Assembly (NCBI RefSeq): GCF_002056795.1
Contig: NZ_CP020104.1
Coordinates: forward strand, 6,457,501-6,521,500
DNA length: 64,000 nt
Direction: 5' to 3'
Source: Spirosoma aerolatum
Lineage (GTDB): Bacteria > Bacteroidota > Bacteroidia > Cytophagales > Spirosomataceae
Shown here: one piece after another, positions 1 to 9,021 of the stretch
Layout of the letters: each line of letters opens with the position of its first letter
Numbering within the stretch: position 1 is the stretch's first letter
The notes under the pieces: model-generated
Seen by the model: only the letters and a program-made list of their open reading frames with translations
Databases searched by the model: none
What the model was told of the DNA's origin: nothing
Position numbers and translations under genes: made by a program

Positions 1-216
1 TCATAAGCAACCCGATCGGTAGGCGTCAATGTGGCAAACCCATCAACATAGCGGTTGTACATACAGAACGAAACCGCAATCAGTTCACGCTTGCCAATCG
101 TTAACGTAGACTATCCTCGCAGTAAAATCTGCGTAAGCTCCCGGCATGGCGGTATCCAGACGGTACTTGAGCAACCCACTAATACCCGGCAACTGCTCAG
201 CCAGTGGTAAGTGAAT
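1..216 (-). pseudogene. Remnant of a carboxymuconolactone decarboxylase / peroxidase-related gene (runs off the left edge)
   Basis: Translating the minus strand from about 216 gives a stretch reading LPLAEQLPGISGLLKYRLD. After a frame change near 105 it continues as STLTIGKRELIAV and then NRYVDGFATLTPTDRVAY. The first and second pieces resemble the N-terminal and REL-IA parts of AhpD/CMD-type proteins, and the third resembles their C-terminal NRYVDG segment. The central part carrying the catalytic cysteines is missing, so the gene looks both frameshifted and internally deleted. No start codon is visible at its 5' end. The family assignment is by pattern memory only. Confidence 0.5.
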
Positions 217-249
217 GACTGAATGATTTCGGAATGATGTTAAATCACT

Positions 250-269
250 ATTTCGCTCTTTCGCTCGTT
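250..269. repeat. Single arm of the GAGYGAAA octamer repeat (family A)
   Basis: The tract reads TTTCGCTCTTTCGCTC on the plus strand. It is the same octamer-based motif found at 23287, 31821, 37027 and 48309. It lies between the haloperoxidase-like stop codon and the remnant gene to its left. Confidence 0.6.
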
Positions 270-272
270 TTA

Positions 273-1820
273 TTAGAGTCCCGATCCGTCCGCTTTACCA
301 CGATTTACGGCATAAGTACCGATGTTCTTACCGCATTCGAGCCCTACCGTGCAATCGAAACGATAGTGAATCAGTCCATAAATCCGAGAGTTTGACGCTT
401 CCTGTGCCTGCGCCCAGAACTCACTGGCCCGATCGGGGAAGATGCTGCCCAACACAGTAGCCGCAGCCGCCGAGAAGGTCGAGTGGCCGGAGGTATACGA
501 CGGGAAGTTTGGCAGACCAACCGATGTTTTCACACCGAACTGCTGAGGACGTGGATAGTAGTAGTAATACTTCGTATCCCAGCAGCAGATACCGGCATCC
601 ATCAGCGATGTGCCAACCAGAGCCAACGTACGGGCCATACGCACCTCGCTGTATTTGGCTTCGCTAGCCGCATTGGCAGCCGTACGCAGCCAGTGGCCCG
701 GAGGGGTGTAGGTCCCGGCGCCATCAGCCCAGTAATTGGCAATACGAGCCTGTTCGCGCGTCTGATTTTTGTTGATGGCTTTCAGCTCGTCCAACGCTTT
801 GGTAAACTCAGCACTATTCAACGCGGGTGGTGGGCCAGGACGAAGCTTAACTTTCGTAGCCGCATCGAAGTTCCAGGGCGTTACAGCGCCATAGTTTGGC
901 AGCATGGGGGGGCGAATAGGGCTTTCCTGACTTACCCATACTTCGGTCAGTCCCTGCGCTTTAGCAACCTCGATCATACCGGCCGTAAGTGCCTGGTTGT
1001 TGGATGCACTCATGCCATCGGTCTTCGCACGCGCCATCACTTTGGCAGCTACCTGATTCCCCAGATCAGCACCCGCCGTCAGATCACTCTGTACGTTCAT
1101 ACCAGCCCACAAGCGGCTATTCTGATGTTCAGCCAGTTTGGCATCCAGAAACGGTACTTCGCCGGGGAACATGGCTTTCAGCACGACATAAGACGCAGCC
1201 GCGACAACCGCATCTTCCGACGGATAGGCAGGAATCGTCGACGTAGGTAATGCCACCCGAACCGTAGCATCCACTTTCGACGGAGCCGACCGCTTGAACT
1301 GGTATTTATAATTCCAGGCGGCTACCAGCGCATCATATTGGGCAACGCTCAGGTAGGCCAGTGCACGAGCGGCATAAGGTGGATTAGCAAACGGGAATTT
1401 TGGGTCGGCCAGTGGATTAGCCGCATCAGGAACGGGGTATTTACCGTCTGCTGTAGAGGCCGGAGGAATGTTATACCGGGCAGCCAGTTCACGGGCAATT
1501 TCGTTCCAGCGATACACCGCTCCAGCGCCCCAATACACGACAGCCTCCTGCTGCTCCTGAGTTAAACTGGCCGATTTCGATTTCAGATCGGTGAGTTCAG
1601 CCTGATACGCTGCCGATGAGGTAGCTTTAGGAGCCGCTACGGTCACATCAGTTGGCGCAGTTAAGACATAGGTTTTCCAACTTCCCGCTTTTTCATCGGC
1701 ATTGGCGGGAGTATACCCTACACGCTGTGGTTCGGATATACTCTTATCACAGGAGATAATCGAAACAGATAGCCCAGCAGCAAGACTACCGATAGCCATA
1801 AGTTTATATGCGTTTTTCAT
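273..1820 (-). CDS. Vanadium haloperoxidase-like / PAP2 superfamily lipoprotein
   Basis: This 515-residue protein belongs to the PAP2/vanadium-dependent haloperoxidase superfamily, whose members bind phosphate or vanadate and act as phosphatases or halide peroxidases. The C-terminal third shows the three signature blocks: K417 followed by R424-P425, S444-G445-H446, and R479 with H485. A lipobox ending SIISC (Cys24) predicts a lipoprotein in the envelope. It is the last gene of a minus-strand set with two beta-barrel genes, only 18 bp after the nearest one, which suggests a joint envelope role. Sequence alone cannot separate haloperoxidase from acid phosphatase activity. Confidence 0.85.
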   Translation of the reverse strand: MKNAYKLMAIGSLAAGLSVSIISCDKSISEPQRVGYTPANADEKAGSWKTYVLTAPTDVTVAAPKATSSAAYQAELTDLKSKSASLTQEQQEAVVYWGAGAVYRWNEIARELAARYNIPPASTADGKYPVPDAANPLADPKFPFANPPYAARALAYLSVAQYDALVAAWNYKYQFKRSAPSKVDATVRVALPTSTIPAYPSEDAVVAAASYVVLKAMFPGEVPFLDAKLAEHQNSRLWAGMNVQSDLTAGADLGNQVAAKVMARAKTDGMSASNNQALTAGMIEVAKAQGLTEVWVSQESPIRPPMLPNYGAVTPWNFDAATKVKLRPGPPPALNSAEFTKALDELKAINKNQTREQARIANYWADGAGTYTPPGHWLRTAANAASEAKYSEVRMARTLALVGTSLMDAGICCWDTKYYYYYPRPQQFGVKTSVGLPNFPSYTSGHSTFSAAAATVLGSIFPDRASEFWAQAQEASNSRIYGLIHYRFDCTVGLECGKNIGTYAVNRGKADGSGL

Positions 1821-1838
1821 TGTGTGCTACGGCTTGGC

Positions 1839-2735
1839 TTATTTGTTGAAATTGATTTGATACAGCAGACCAACCATATAGCTGGTACTCTGACCTACAT
1901 TCATACCATCGACTATATAACCGACGCGGGCATTAACCCCGATGTTGCGCGGCTGGACCTTACCATACCATCCAATGGAGGTAGCCTGCATGTTGTTGGT
2001 TGGAAACGGCATATCGTTCCGACGAATGTTATCACCACTCAGGCAGGCACTACGTTCAGCCCATACTTCCGTTTGCCAGCCTTTCCGCTGAACCCCCAGC
2101 CGAACCGCAGCATCGTAGGTATTGGGAACCTGTACCTGATTGGTGTTATAGACCCGGTCATCTGCCTGATACGAGTTCTGATCGATTGTGATGTTACTCC
2201 GCCAGCCATAGCTTCCGTGTGCGGTCAGATATACCCCCGTTTTAGGCTCTTTGTAGCTCGCCAGCAACCGGCCGGTAAAGGTGCGACACTGCAACCCAAT
2301 CGACATCGGAAGAAAACTCGGCACATAATTTCCAATAGGAACCGACCCACCAACAATGGCATTGAGCGAAAATCCTCCGGCTTTCACTACCTTCATTTTC
2401 AGCCAGGCCGATAAATCCTGAATACCATGCTGCCCCATCAGATTACCGGCACTGGTGCTCGTCCAGATGTACGGTAGACTCAGAATCACATTGACCCGGT
2501 TACTAATGCCGTAAGCAGGCATAACCATCACACTCTGGGTCGTATGTGTACCAATATTGAAGTTCTCACGTTTGAGTGTATTCTCCCAGTATTGATTCCA
2601 GGAGCTATACCCATACATCCCTGCTACGCAGAGTTGTTTTTTACCCATATAAATGGCATCGTGCGGCATTTGTGCTTTTGCCACAAACGGCACCAATAGC
2701 CCTGCTAAAGCAAAGCTTTTTAGCGTTGTTTTCAT
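1839..2735 (-). CDS. Outer-membrane beta-barrel protein, unknown substrate
   Basis: The 298-residue product starts with a signal peptide ending at VAKAQ. The rest consists of alternating hydrophobic/polar strands with many aromatic girdle residues and ends in INFNK, the pattern of an outer-membrane barrel. It lies between another barrel gene and the PAP2-like lipoprotein on the same strand, and the short gaps fit co-transcription. A transport or channel role is inferred; no specific family was recognised. Confidence 0.7.
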   Translation of the reverse strand: MKTTLKSFALAGLLVPFVAKAQMPHDAIYMGKKQLCVAGMYGYSSWNQYWENTLKRENFNIGTHTTQSVMVMPAYGISNRVNVILSLPYIWTSTSAGNLMGQHGIQDLSAWLKMKVVKAGGFSLNAIVGGSVPIGNYVPSFLPMSIGLQCRTFTGRLLASYKEPKTGVYLTAHGSYGWRSNITIDQNSYQADDRVYNTNQVQVPNTYDAAVRLGVQRKGWQTEVWAERSACLSGDNIRRNDMPFPTNNMQATSIGWYGKVQPRNIGVNARVGYIVDGMNVGQSTSYMVGLLYQINFNK

Positions 2736-2826
2736 GTTGGAGGATTACCTTCCGTACTGATTAGAAAATAGTTGACAGGAGGTCGGCCTGGATACCGACC
2801 CCTCTAAAAGCGCTTAGGCAGAAAGC

Positions 2827-3942
2827 TTAAAACCAGCGGGATACATTGATCGACACCAAATAGTCGGCAAAGGCGGCATCGCCGTGCTTTTGGCCCAGTG
2901 GGTCCAGGCGGTCGGCATAGCTCTTGGTCCGGTTCCGGTAAACAGCCCAGGGCATGGTAGCGGCTATGGATGTTTTATGCCGCATATACGACAAGCCCGG
3001 CTCAACCGATACGATATACCCCGGACGGCGGAAACCTGAACTTCCCCCGAAGGCATCGATGGCTGGTACACCTTCCACTCGTCCACCAAGCATAACCGCC
3101 AATCCAGGTACAGCTTTGATCGACTGGCTTAAACCAACACGGGCAGCAAATTGGTCAGCTACCGAGAACGTCCCCGTAACCAAATCGATGGTGGTAGCGG
3201 TTGGGTTCCGAACAACGCCGTTCGTTTCGCGTGGATTGAACAGATAGAACCCATTGGCATAGGCCGTTAATGTGCTGTTGAGGGACGCATACCCCTGAAG
3301 TTCAACACTTATACCCACGCCACCATCACCCAATTGAATCGACTGATCGACAGGCAGACTAACCGTATAGTCCTGCCCTTCTTTAGTGAGCTTGTGAAAA
3401 CTATCCGTTACGCTGTAGTTCCCTGTCGGTAGTTTCACGCCCAGGCCAGCCGCAATATTTGCCTTGGGCAGTTTTACAGGGTTAACCAGCCAATAACTGC
3501 CCGAAATACGCAGATCACCAATCCCCTGAGAGCCGGTATGGAATCGCTTCTGCTCAGGATTTTGGGCTACGGAATTGCCGTAATGTTCGTACAATGACGA
3601 ACGATCGTAGTACTGAATAGGAAGGTTGGCCGAAAATGACAACCGGTTATTGACCATATAGGTAATGCCCAGATCAATAGCGTGCGACAGATTGATGACG
3701 TTGGTGCCCTGTTCAACGCGTTGGGTTTGCTCCACATCGCCAACAAAATGCTTATACGAGCGAAAATAACGATAACCTGCCGACACTTGCCAGTGGCCAT
3801 TGCGTTGTTTAAAATAATCGGCCGAGCCTGCCGGAGCAGCACAACTCATGTGTCGAACGGCCACACATCCCTGCGCCAGGGTTGTACTGTTAGAAAGTAG
3901 TATATAGGCTACCGCCAGAACGAGGGTAGAAATCGTTTTCAT
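2827..3942 (-). CDS. Outer-membrane beta-barrel, transporter-like
   Basis: The 371-residue protein has a clear signal peptide (cleavage near TTLAQG) followed by a barrel-like body with amphipathic strands and a terminal aromatic residue (SRWF), typical for insertion by the BAM complex. The mature N-terminus carries two cysteines (GCVAVRHMSC), which is unusual for a barrel and could form a disulfide. It is the first gene of the set leading to the PAP2-like lipoprotein. It resembles the loose group annotated as transporters of the phenol-degradation MetA type, but this is only an impression. Confidence 0.7.
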   Translation of the reverse strand: MKTISTLVLAVAYILLSNSTTLAQGCVAVRHMSCAAPAGSADYFKQRNGHWQVSAGYRYFRSYKHFVGDVEQTQRVEQGTNVINLSHAIDLGITYMVNNRLSFSANLPIQYYDRSSLYEHYGNSVAQNPEQKRFHTGSQGIGDLRISGSYWLVNPVKLPKANIAAGLGVKLPTGNYSVTDSFHKLTKEGQDYTVSLPVDQSIQLGDGGVGISVELQGYASLNSTLTAYANGFYLFNPRETNGVVRNPTATTIDLVTGTFSVADQFAARVGLSQSIKAVPGLAVMLGGRVEGVPAIDAFGGSSGFRRPGYIVSVEPGLSYMRHKTSIAATMPWAVYRNRTKSYADRLDPLGQKHGDAAFADYLVSINVSRWF

Positions 3943-4313
3943 ACCTGAAAATGTCTGAATGAAAATTGACTAAACTAATGAAGACTGCCTACGACAGGAT
4001 GGAACGCTGGTACAGGCTAGTCTATAAGCCAACCGTAGCCACGAACGTGACTATTCGCAGGATTAGTTAAAAATCAATCGTGCTGAGACAGGATTAGCTA
4101 ACGACGGTTTGGCTGACTGCGAAGACCACGCAGCAAACGACGCATATATCGTTTTTAAGGATATTATACGAACCAGCGAAACCAAATGAAAGCTATAGGA
4201 GAACGTTTTTGCGTGCAACGAAACTCGGCCTACGGGTTTATATACCAGTGATACCAGAAAACGTTGAACCTTGAACAAGCTCAATTCCCTTTCTACACGA
4301 TTGGCAATTTCCC
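3943..4313. other. Gene-poor spacer
   Basis: This 371-bp spacer lies upstream of the barrel set and downstream of the 4314 gene. Its only ORF is a 73-codon one on the minus strand (4063-4284), with a hydrophobic, serine-rich product and no family resemblance. I could not tell whether it is real. The promoter for the set at 3942 should lie here. Confidence 0.5.
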
Positions 4314-4853
4314 TCAGATTTCGGGCGGGGGCGAATGAATAGGAAGGGCGCGGGCCGTTAACACGAACAGATGTTCGGGAATACGAATTGATTCACGCCA
4401 TTGAGGAGCAAGAAAACTAAAAATAGCTCGGGGGCTTGGCGAATATTCTTTCAGCAGAAATTTCAGCAGTTGATTAGCCTTCCGGTTCGACTCAGTAGTA
4501 CCAGTTACGTGCTTGTTCAGAAACGAAAGCAGATCACTTTGCCAGATCGATCGGTTCTCGGTTTCCAGGGCCGCAATATGCAGCCGGTCGCCCTGAATTT
4601 CCAGGCTCACCACCGAATAATAATGCCCACGGTAACTAAACCCATCGGAAGTAGTTCGGGTAATGGTGCTGGCGTCGAGCCTGTCTTTCAACGGAATCTC
4701 AAACTCAACGATACTATCAACTGAACGATAAACCGAAAGCTGTTCCGACAAATCGTGCTCTGCCTGCCACCATGTACCTACAAACACAAGCACATAGGCT
4801 AGTGTGTGATACACCAGAAGCGCAAAGAGGCCGATAGAAACTACTTTCTTCAA
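4314..4853 (-). CDS. Hypothetical protein with N-terminal membrane segment
   Basis: This 179-residue protein was not recognised. Residues 5-27 form one hydrophobic segment that could be a signal anchor. The remainder is mixed alpha/beta and soluble-looking, and the C-terminus is proline-rich (HSPPPEI). It is on the same strand as the DUF2490 gene upstream and the barrel set downstream, separated from both by spacers of more than 80 bp. Coding is supported by length and normal composition only. Confidence 0.6.
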   Translation of the reverse strand: MKKVVSIGLFALLVYHTLAYVLVFVGTWWQAEHDLSEQLSVYRSVDSIVEFEIPLKDRLDASTITRTTSDGFSYRGHYYSVVSLEIQGDRLHIAALETENRSIWQSDLLSFLNKHVTGTTESNRKANQLLKFLLKEYSPSPRAIFSFLAPQWRESIRIPEHLFVLTARALPIHSPPPEI

Positions 4854-4939
4854 CTGCGTTCAGTAAATTTTTCCCAAAAATAATACTAAATCTCAAACAA
4901 AATTGATGCCACAGGGCAGGTTTTTTTTTAAGGCGTTGT

Positions 4940-5716
4940 TTAAGGCGTATATAGCCACACGCCAAGTTCCGACAGATCGAAATTAGCCGCCCACGTTACT
5001 TGTAATAGATGTAGGTAACGGTGATCCTGCTGGGGGTTCCGAATCAGATTCTGAAACATATACCCCATCTCGATCTTGCCAAATTTCTGGGTATTGTAGC
5101 CTATTCCACCGTAAAGCCAGTTTTCGCCATAAAAGGCATTTTTCGAACTGATCGGACTATTGATGGCTCCGGTCAGGCACAGAAACGCTTCATTGGACGC
5201 GGATGCATAGAACCCGGTTTTCTTAATTTTCGGATCGTAAAGCGGGAAATTCGCCCCAATCTGATACCGAAACAGGGTCGCATACGACCATTGATTACTC
5301 TTCATATTAAGCGGGTAACGCTCTTCGTACCGTAGCCGGTGCGATAATTTGAGCCTTCCCAGGGCAGGAACATCATGCGTAGCTACCGCCTGAACCCACA
5401 AGCGATTCTCATTAACGTGCAGACCAAACAGGTTATGCTTCACATACGCATAGCCCACTCCCAACTGGACATTTGGCAACAATTTGTAGTTTAGACTAGG
5501 CTGCAAATAATATTGTAAAGCCGTTGCTGGATAGCCTTTCTCGGCAATTGTCTGATGAAAGGCATCGATAGTCGAGGAGATATAGGCATTGTATTGAAAC
5601 TTCTTGCCCAAATTGCCTGACTGCGAAATGGCCGGGAAGAAACCATAGAAAGTCCAGTCCTGCGCTAAACAAAGGCAACTGTTTAGCAGTAAATAAAGAA
5701 GTAGGCCAAATCGCAT
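4940..5716 (-). CDS. DUF2490 outer-membrane protein
   Basis: The 258-residue product has a signal peptide ending SCLCLAQ and a barrel-like body. The pattern W-x-N-ENRLWVQ, the RLRYEERY stretch and the central strands match the DUF2490 family, which is common in Bacteroidota and of unknown function. The protein is expected in the outer membrane. It appears to be a single gene; the promoter should lie in the 244-bp divergent spacer shared with the gene at 5961. Confidence 0.8.
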   Translation of the reverse strand: MRFGLLLYLLLNSCLCLAQDWTFYGFFPAISQSGNLGKKFQYNAYISSTIDAFHQTIAEKGYPATALQYYLQPSLNYKLLPNVQLGVGYAYVKHNLFGLHVNENRLWVQAVATHDVPALGRLKLSHRLRYEERYPLNMKSNQWSYATLFRYQIGANFPLYDPKIKKTGFYASASNEAFLCLTGAINSPISSKNAFYGENWLYGGIGYNTQKFGKIEMGYMFQNLIRNPQQDHRYLHLLQVTWAANFDLSELGVWLYTP

Positions 5717-5960
5717 GAAGTTACGTGGTTGAACATCCGTAACCTATTACCCCAAAATGTATGCCAATTAAAGAGTGGTAGTTGTTAGACTATATAGGAT
5801 AGTAAATATGAGTTGGCGCAACAGGGAATACGACTAAGCTAGCACAAGCATAATTCCAGAATCATCAACAGAATACTGTACGTCCATTACCGTTCTAATC
5901 TAGAAAACTATTGACGACCTTTAGTGTCGTTAAAACCCGTTTGTTCAGTTATAAGCGATT

Positions 5961-7571
5961 ATGAAATTTCTCAGCTTAGCCTTTTTAATCAGTCTATTCG
6001 GAGCAGGTGTCTGGTACGTTCGCAGTCGTGTACCCGAACCCGTCGTGGGCGTTCAACTAACTGGCAATCTGCCTCCGCAAACGGCTCTGTCGCCTACACC
6101 TCGTTCGCGGTTTAATCCCAGCACGCGGAAAGGTTATTATAGCCTGGATGTCGTCAGCGATTTTACTATACCCTCTACCAAATCCATTACCTTTTGCGGA
6201 GCGGGACGCAACCTTCATGTCAAACAGGACCCAACCAAGATCTTCCGACGAGGCTTTACAGCCGTCGAACGGAGCCGGATGATCCCAAATGTGGAAATCT
6301 GGGGGGGCGATTCATATCCTCCCGGCGGCTGGAAAAGTACATTACAGATCAGCCAGCGGGCCAATATTCTCTATCGGGGATACTTTAGAGATTCGTTTGG
6401 GCTGGGCTGGTCGGAAGACAATGGGAAAGCCGACCAGACGCTTTATCGAGTAGCGACCCCTCGTTCCAATGCGCCAGTTAATCGCCAAACGATTTTTCAA
6501 TCGGCCCTGGAACTAAATGGCAATTGCGTTGGCTTCGGCGACTGCCCCTCTACCGGCTGGAAAAGCACCTATGGGTTGATTTTCCTGGATATTGAGAACA
6601 ATTACGGGATCAAAAATCTTCAGGAGCAGGTAAACTTATATACGTATCTGGTAAAGACCATAAAGGAAAACGCCAGCCCCCAAACGCTGGTAGGCTCCAT
6701 CGATCCGGTAGCGCACAATAGCTTCGGGTACTCCCGCACGTCCGACTATCAGGCTGGAGTCGATGAATTTCTGACAATGCCCGTTCGGCACACAGCTTCC
6801 AGTCGGCAGCGTGGATTACCCGACAATCTGATTGGTAAAACTTATTCGGACTACGCCGATTTTCTGATGCCCGGCACCTATTATTTATACCCTGAACTGG
6901 ATTATTCGGCCCAACACAACAGCGACGGTGATCGACACTGGCTGGCCGCTTTACTGGGTGAGCAGGAGGTAAATATGAAACTATCGCCCAAAAAACGGAT
7001 TGCCTGGCACTGGCTGTTCAACACCCAGAATGCTGAATTTCCGGGTAGTGCCAAAGCCGAACACCCTACTCCGCCTGCTGTATCTGAAGGCATGGGAATA
7101 TTTTACTGGTTTACGGGTGCCTATGGCGTCTTATTCTGGGACGATCATACCGACCTGATTCCCGATCAACCCTCTCCGAGCGACCCCTCCCAGACTGGCC
7201 TTGGCAACGACCGTAATTATGCCTGCTATGAACATTATGTGCATGGCCTGTGGCGGTTGTTCAAACATCATAGTGACCTGTTCAACGGACGCGAAACGTA
7301 TCTGAACGAAGCTACGGAGTGTTCCTACGATGGGGGTCGGACCTGGTATAAATACAATGCCAACCAACTCAAAACCCGTAACTTACCCTTTGTTCGGGCT
7401 ATTGTCAACGGGAATCAGATTCTGATAGCGGCTACAAAAGCCTACGCCCGACCCGACCAGACCAGTCAGGTGATGGTGCGTTATGTTGACAATGGGTATC
7501 GGTTTTATACCACACTCACCCTGAAAGGGGATGAGATCTATTTGGGCCGGGCCGCCATGCCACGGGGGTAA
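5961..7571 (+). CDS. Secreted or membrane-anchored protein of unknown function
   Basis: This 536-residue protein starts with one hydrophobic segment (residues 3-20) that acts as signal peptide or anchor. The rest is rich in Trp, Tyr and Asp, with segments such as DIENNYGIKNLQEQ and WHWLFNTQN that recall extracellular carbohydrate-active proteins. I could not place it in a family. The start at 5961 is the first ATG and gives a well-formed signal segment. moaA begins 52 bp downstream on the same strand, but its own promoter-like box suggests separate transcription. Confidence 0.65.
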   Translation: MKFLSLAFLISLFGAGVWYVRSRVPEPVVGVQLTGNLPPQTALSPTPRSRFNPSTRKGYYSLDVVSDFTIPSTKSITFCGAGRNLHVKQDPTKIFRRGFTAVERSRMIPNVEIWGGDSYPPGGWKSTLQISQRANILYRGYFRDSFGLGWSEDNGKADQTLYRVATPRSNAPVNRQTIFQSALELNGNCVGFGDCPSTGWKSTYGLIFLDIENNYGIKNLQEQVNLYTYLVKTIKENASPQTLVGSIDPVAHNSFGYSRTSDYQAGVDEFLTMPVRHTASSRQRGLPDNLIGKTYSDYADFLMPGTYYLYPELDYSAQHNSDGDRHWLAALLGEQEVNMKLSPKKRIAWHWLFNTQNAEFPGSAKAEHPTPPAVSEGMGIFYWFTGAYGVLFWDDHTDLIPDQPSPSDPSQTGLGNDRNYACYEHYVHGLWRLFKHHSDLFNGRETYLNEATECSYDGGRTWYKYNANQLKTRNLPFVRAIVNGNQILIAATKAYARPDQTSQVMVRYVDNGYRFYTTLTLKGDEIYLGRAAMPRG

Positions 7572-7599
7572 TGGCTTTCGGATATGCAATCAAAATCGG

Positions 7600-7607
7600 T
7601 ATTTTTG
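7600..7607 (+). promoter_or_regulatory. Bacteroidota -7 box upstream of moaA
   Basis: TATTTTTG matches the TAnnTTTG consensus of the principal Bacteroidota sigma factor. It lies 16 bp before the moaA ATG at 7624. The -33 element is not clear. Confidence 0.4.
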
Positions 7608-7623
7608 TGTTAGTCCTCTACGC

Positions 7624-8604
7624 ATGATTTACGACAACCACAATCGCCCCATTACGTACCTTCGACTGGCCGTAACCGATCGCTGCAACCTGCGGTGTTT
7701 TTACTGCATGCCCGAAGAAGGGATCAAGTACTTGCCCAAGCATCAGGTACTTACTTACGAAGAAATGGAGCGGCTGGTCCGTATACTGGCCCAGTTGGGG
7801 GTTCAGAAAGTGCGAATTACGGGCGGAGAGCCTTTTGTTCGAGCGGGTTTGATGCCGTTTCTGCATCGGCTGGCCGCTATTGATGGATTAACCGATCTTT
7901 CACTAACCACCAATGGTGTGCTTACGGCTCCCCATGTTGCAGCCATGGCAGCTCTCGGCGTGCGGTCAGTGAATTTAAGCCTGGATACCCTCGATCGCGA
8001 ACGCTTTCGAACAATTACCCGTCGCGACGAATTACCCGCTGTCCTGAAGACACTCGACGCGCTTCTGGAGTCAGGCATTCAAACGAAAATCAATGCAGTG
8101 GTTATGGATGGTCAGAACATTGAAGACCTCATTCCGCTGACCGAGCTTACCCGTCGACTACCCGTTGATGTCCGATTTATTGAAGAGATGCCATTCAATG
8201 GGGAAGGTAGTCATTACCCGGTTCTTAACTGGACGCATCAGCGAATCATCCATGAAATCCGCGAGCACTTTCCCGACATCGAAAAATTGCCGGACCCGCC
8301 ATTTTCCACGTCGGCCAATTATCAGATTCCGGGGCATCAGGGCACGATTGGCGTGATTGCTGCCTTCAGTAGGACGTTTTGTGGCACCTGCAACCGAATT
8401 CGTCTGACAGCACAGGGTACACTGAAAACCTGCCTCTACGACAATGGTGTGCTGGATGTTCGGGCCATGCTTCGTACTGGTGCAACCGACGAAGAGCTAA
8501 CTGCCGCCTTTCTACAGGCATTTGCGCATCGCCCCCGCAACGGTTTCGAAGCCGAAAACCAACGAGTGACCGTAACCGAGTCGATGGCTACGATTGGAGG
8601 TTGA
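7624..8604 (+). CDS. moaA: GTP 3',8-cyclase MoaA
   Basis: MoaA is the radical-SAM enzyme that starts molybdenum cofactor synthesis by turning GTP into 3',8-cyclo-GTP. The product (326 aa) has the N-terminal cluster motif C21-x3-C25-x2-C28, the ITGGEP SAM-binding motif, and the C-terminal cluster CGTCNRIRLTAQGTLKTC (C-x2-C-x13-C). It ends in GG, as MoaA proteins do. The open frame reaches back to 7531, but the ATG at 7624 gives the usual family N-terminus and follows a -7 box. No other molybdenum cofactor gene is in the window. Confidence 0.96.
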   Translation: MIYDNHNRPITYLRLAVTDRCNLRCFYCMPEEGIKYLPKHQVLTYEEMERLVRILAQLGVQKVRITGGEPFVRAGLMPFLHRLAAIDGLTDLSLTTNGVLTAPHVAAMAALGVRSVNLSLDTLDRERFRTITRRDELPAVLKTLDALLESGIQTKINAVVMDGQNIEDLIPLTELTRRLPVDVRFIEEMPFNGEGSHYPVLNWTHQRIIHEIREHFPDIEKLPDPPFSTSANYQIPGHQGTIGVIAAFSRTFCGTCNRIRLTAQGTLKTCLYDNGVLDVRAMLRTGATDEELTAAFLQAFAHRPRNGFEAENQRVTVTESMATIGG

Positions 8605-8607
8605 TAA

Positions 8608-9017
8608 TCCGGGAAAATAGCTACTGACTTTACGTTGCCAGACTTATCAGAAAACCCCGTTACGCTTTATAAGCTAACCCGTAAATTCATACTGATCGAC
8701 TTTCAGACGCTCACATGCTTTCATGCCCGCAAAGACCTGGAAGGCTAAAGAAGATTTACAAGGCTTATCAGCCTGCGGGTCTGGAAATCCTTACGGTTTA
8801 TAGCGGTTATGGCCAGCAAGTACCTAAAGAGCTGCTCCAAAAAGAGAAATTACCCTGGTTGGCAGTCATTGATAATGGTGTAGGCGAATCGAAAGTGTCT
8901 ACTCAAGTTAAACGAACTCCTGACAACGTATTTTTCGACCAGAATAAGCGGATTATTGCACGTGATCTATCGCCCGATGAATTAGCAACTACCTTAAGTG
9001 AACTCGTGAAAAAATAG
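8608..9017 (+). pseudogene. Decayed TlpA/AhpC-TSA thioredoxin-like gene
   Basis: Right after the moaA stop, one frame reads GKIATDFTLPDLSENPVTLY and continues to FILIDF, the classical start of a TlpA-type thioredoxin domain. The expected WASWCxPC active site is destroyed at about 8705-8740 and the frame changes. The new frame then gives LKKIYKAYQPAGLEILTVYS and runs to 9017, matching the second half of the fold. A 100-codon ORF (8715-9017) can still be drawn but lacks the CxxC motif and the first strand. There is no start codon for the first piece. Confidence 0.75.
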
Positions 9018-9021
9018 TAGT

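Noticed and set aside
483..1250. Long plus-strand ORF opposite the haloperoxidase-like gene
   Set aside because: It is antisense to a well-supported gene with catalytic motifs, and its product is Arg-rich and patternless.
4063..4284. 73-codon minus-strand ORF in a gene-poor spacer
   Set aside because: It has no family resemblance, is Ser-rich and hydrophobic without signal layout, and nothing supports expression.
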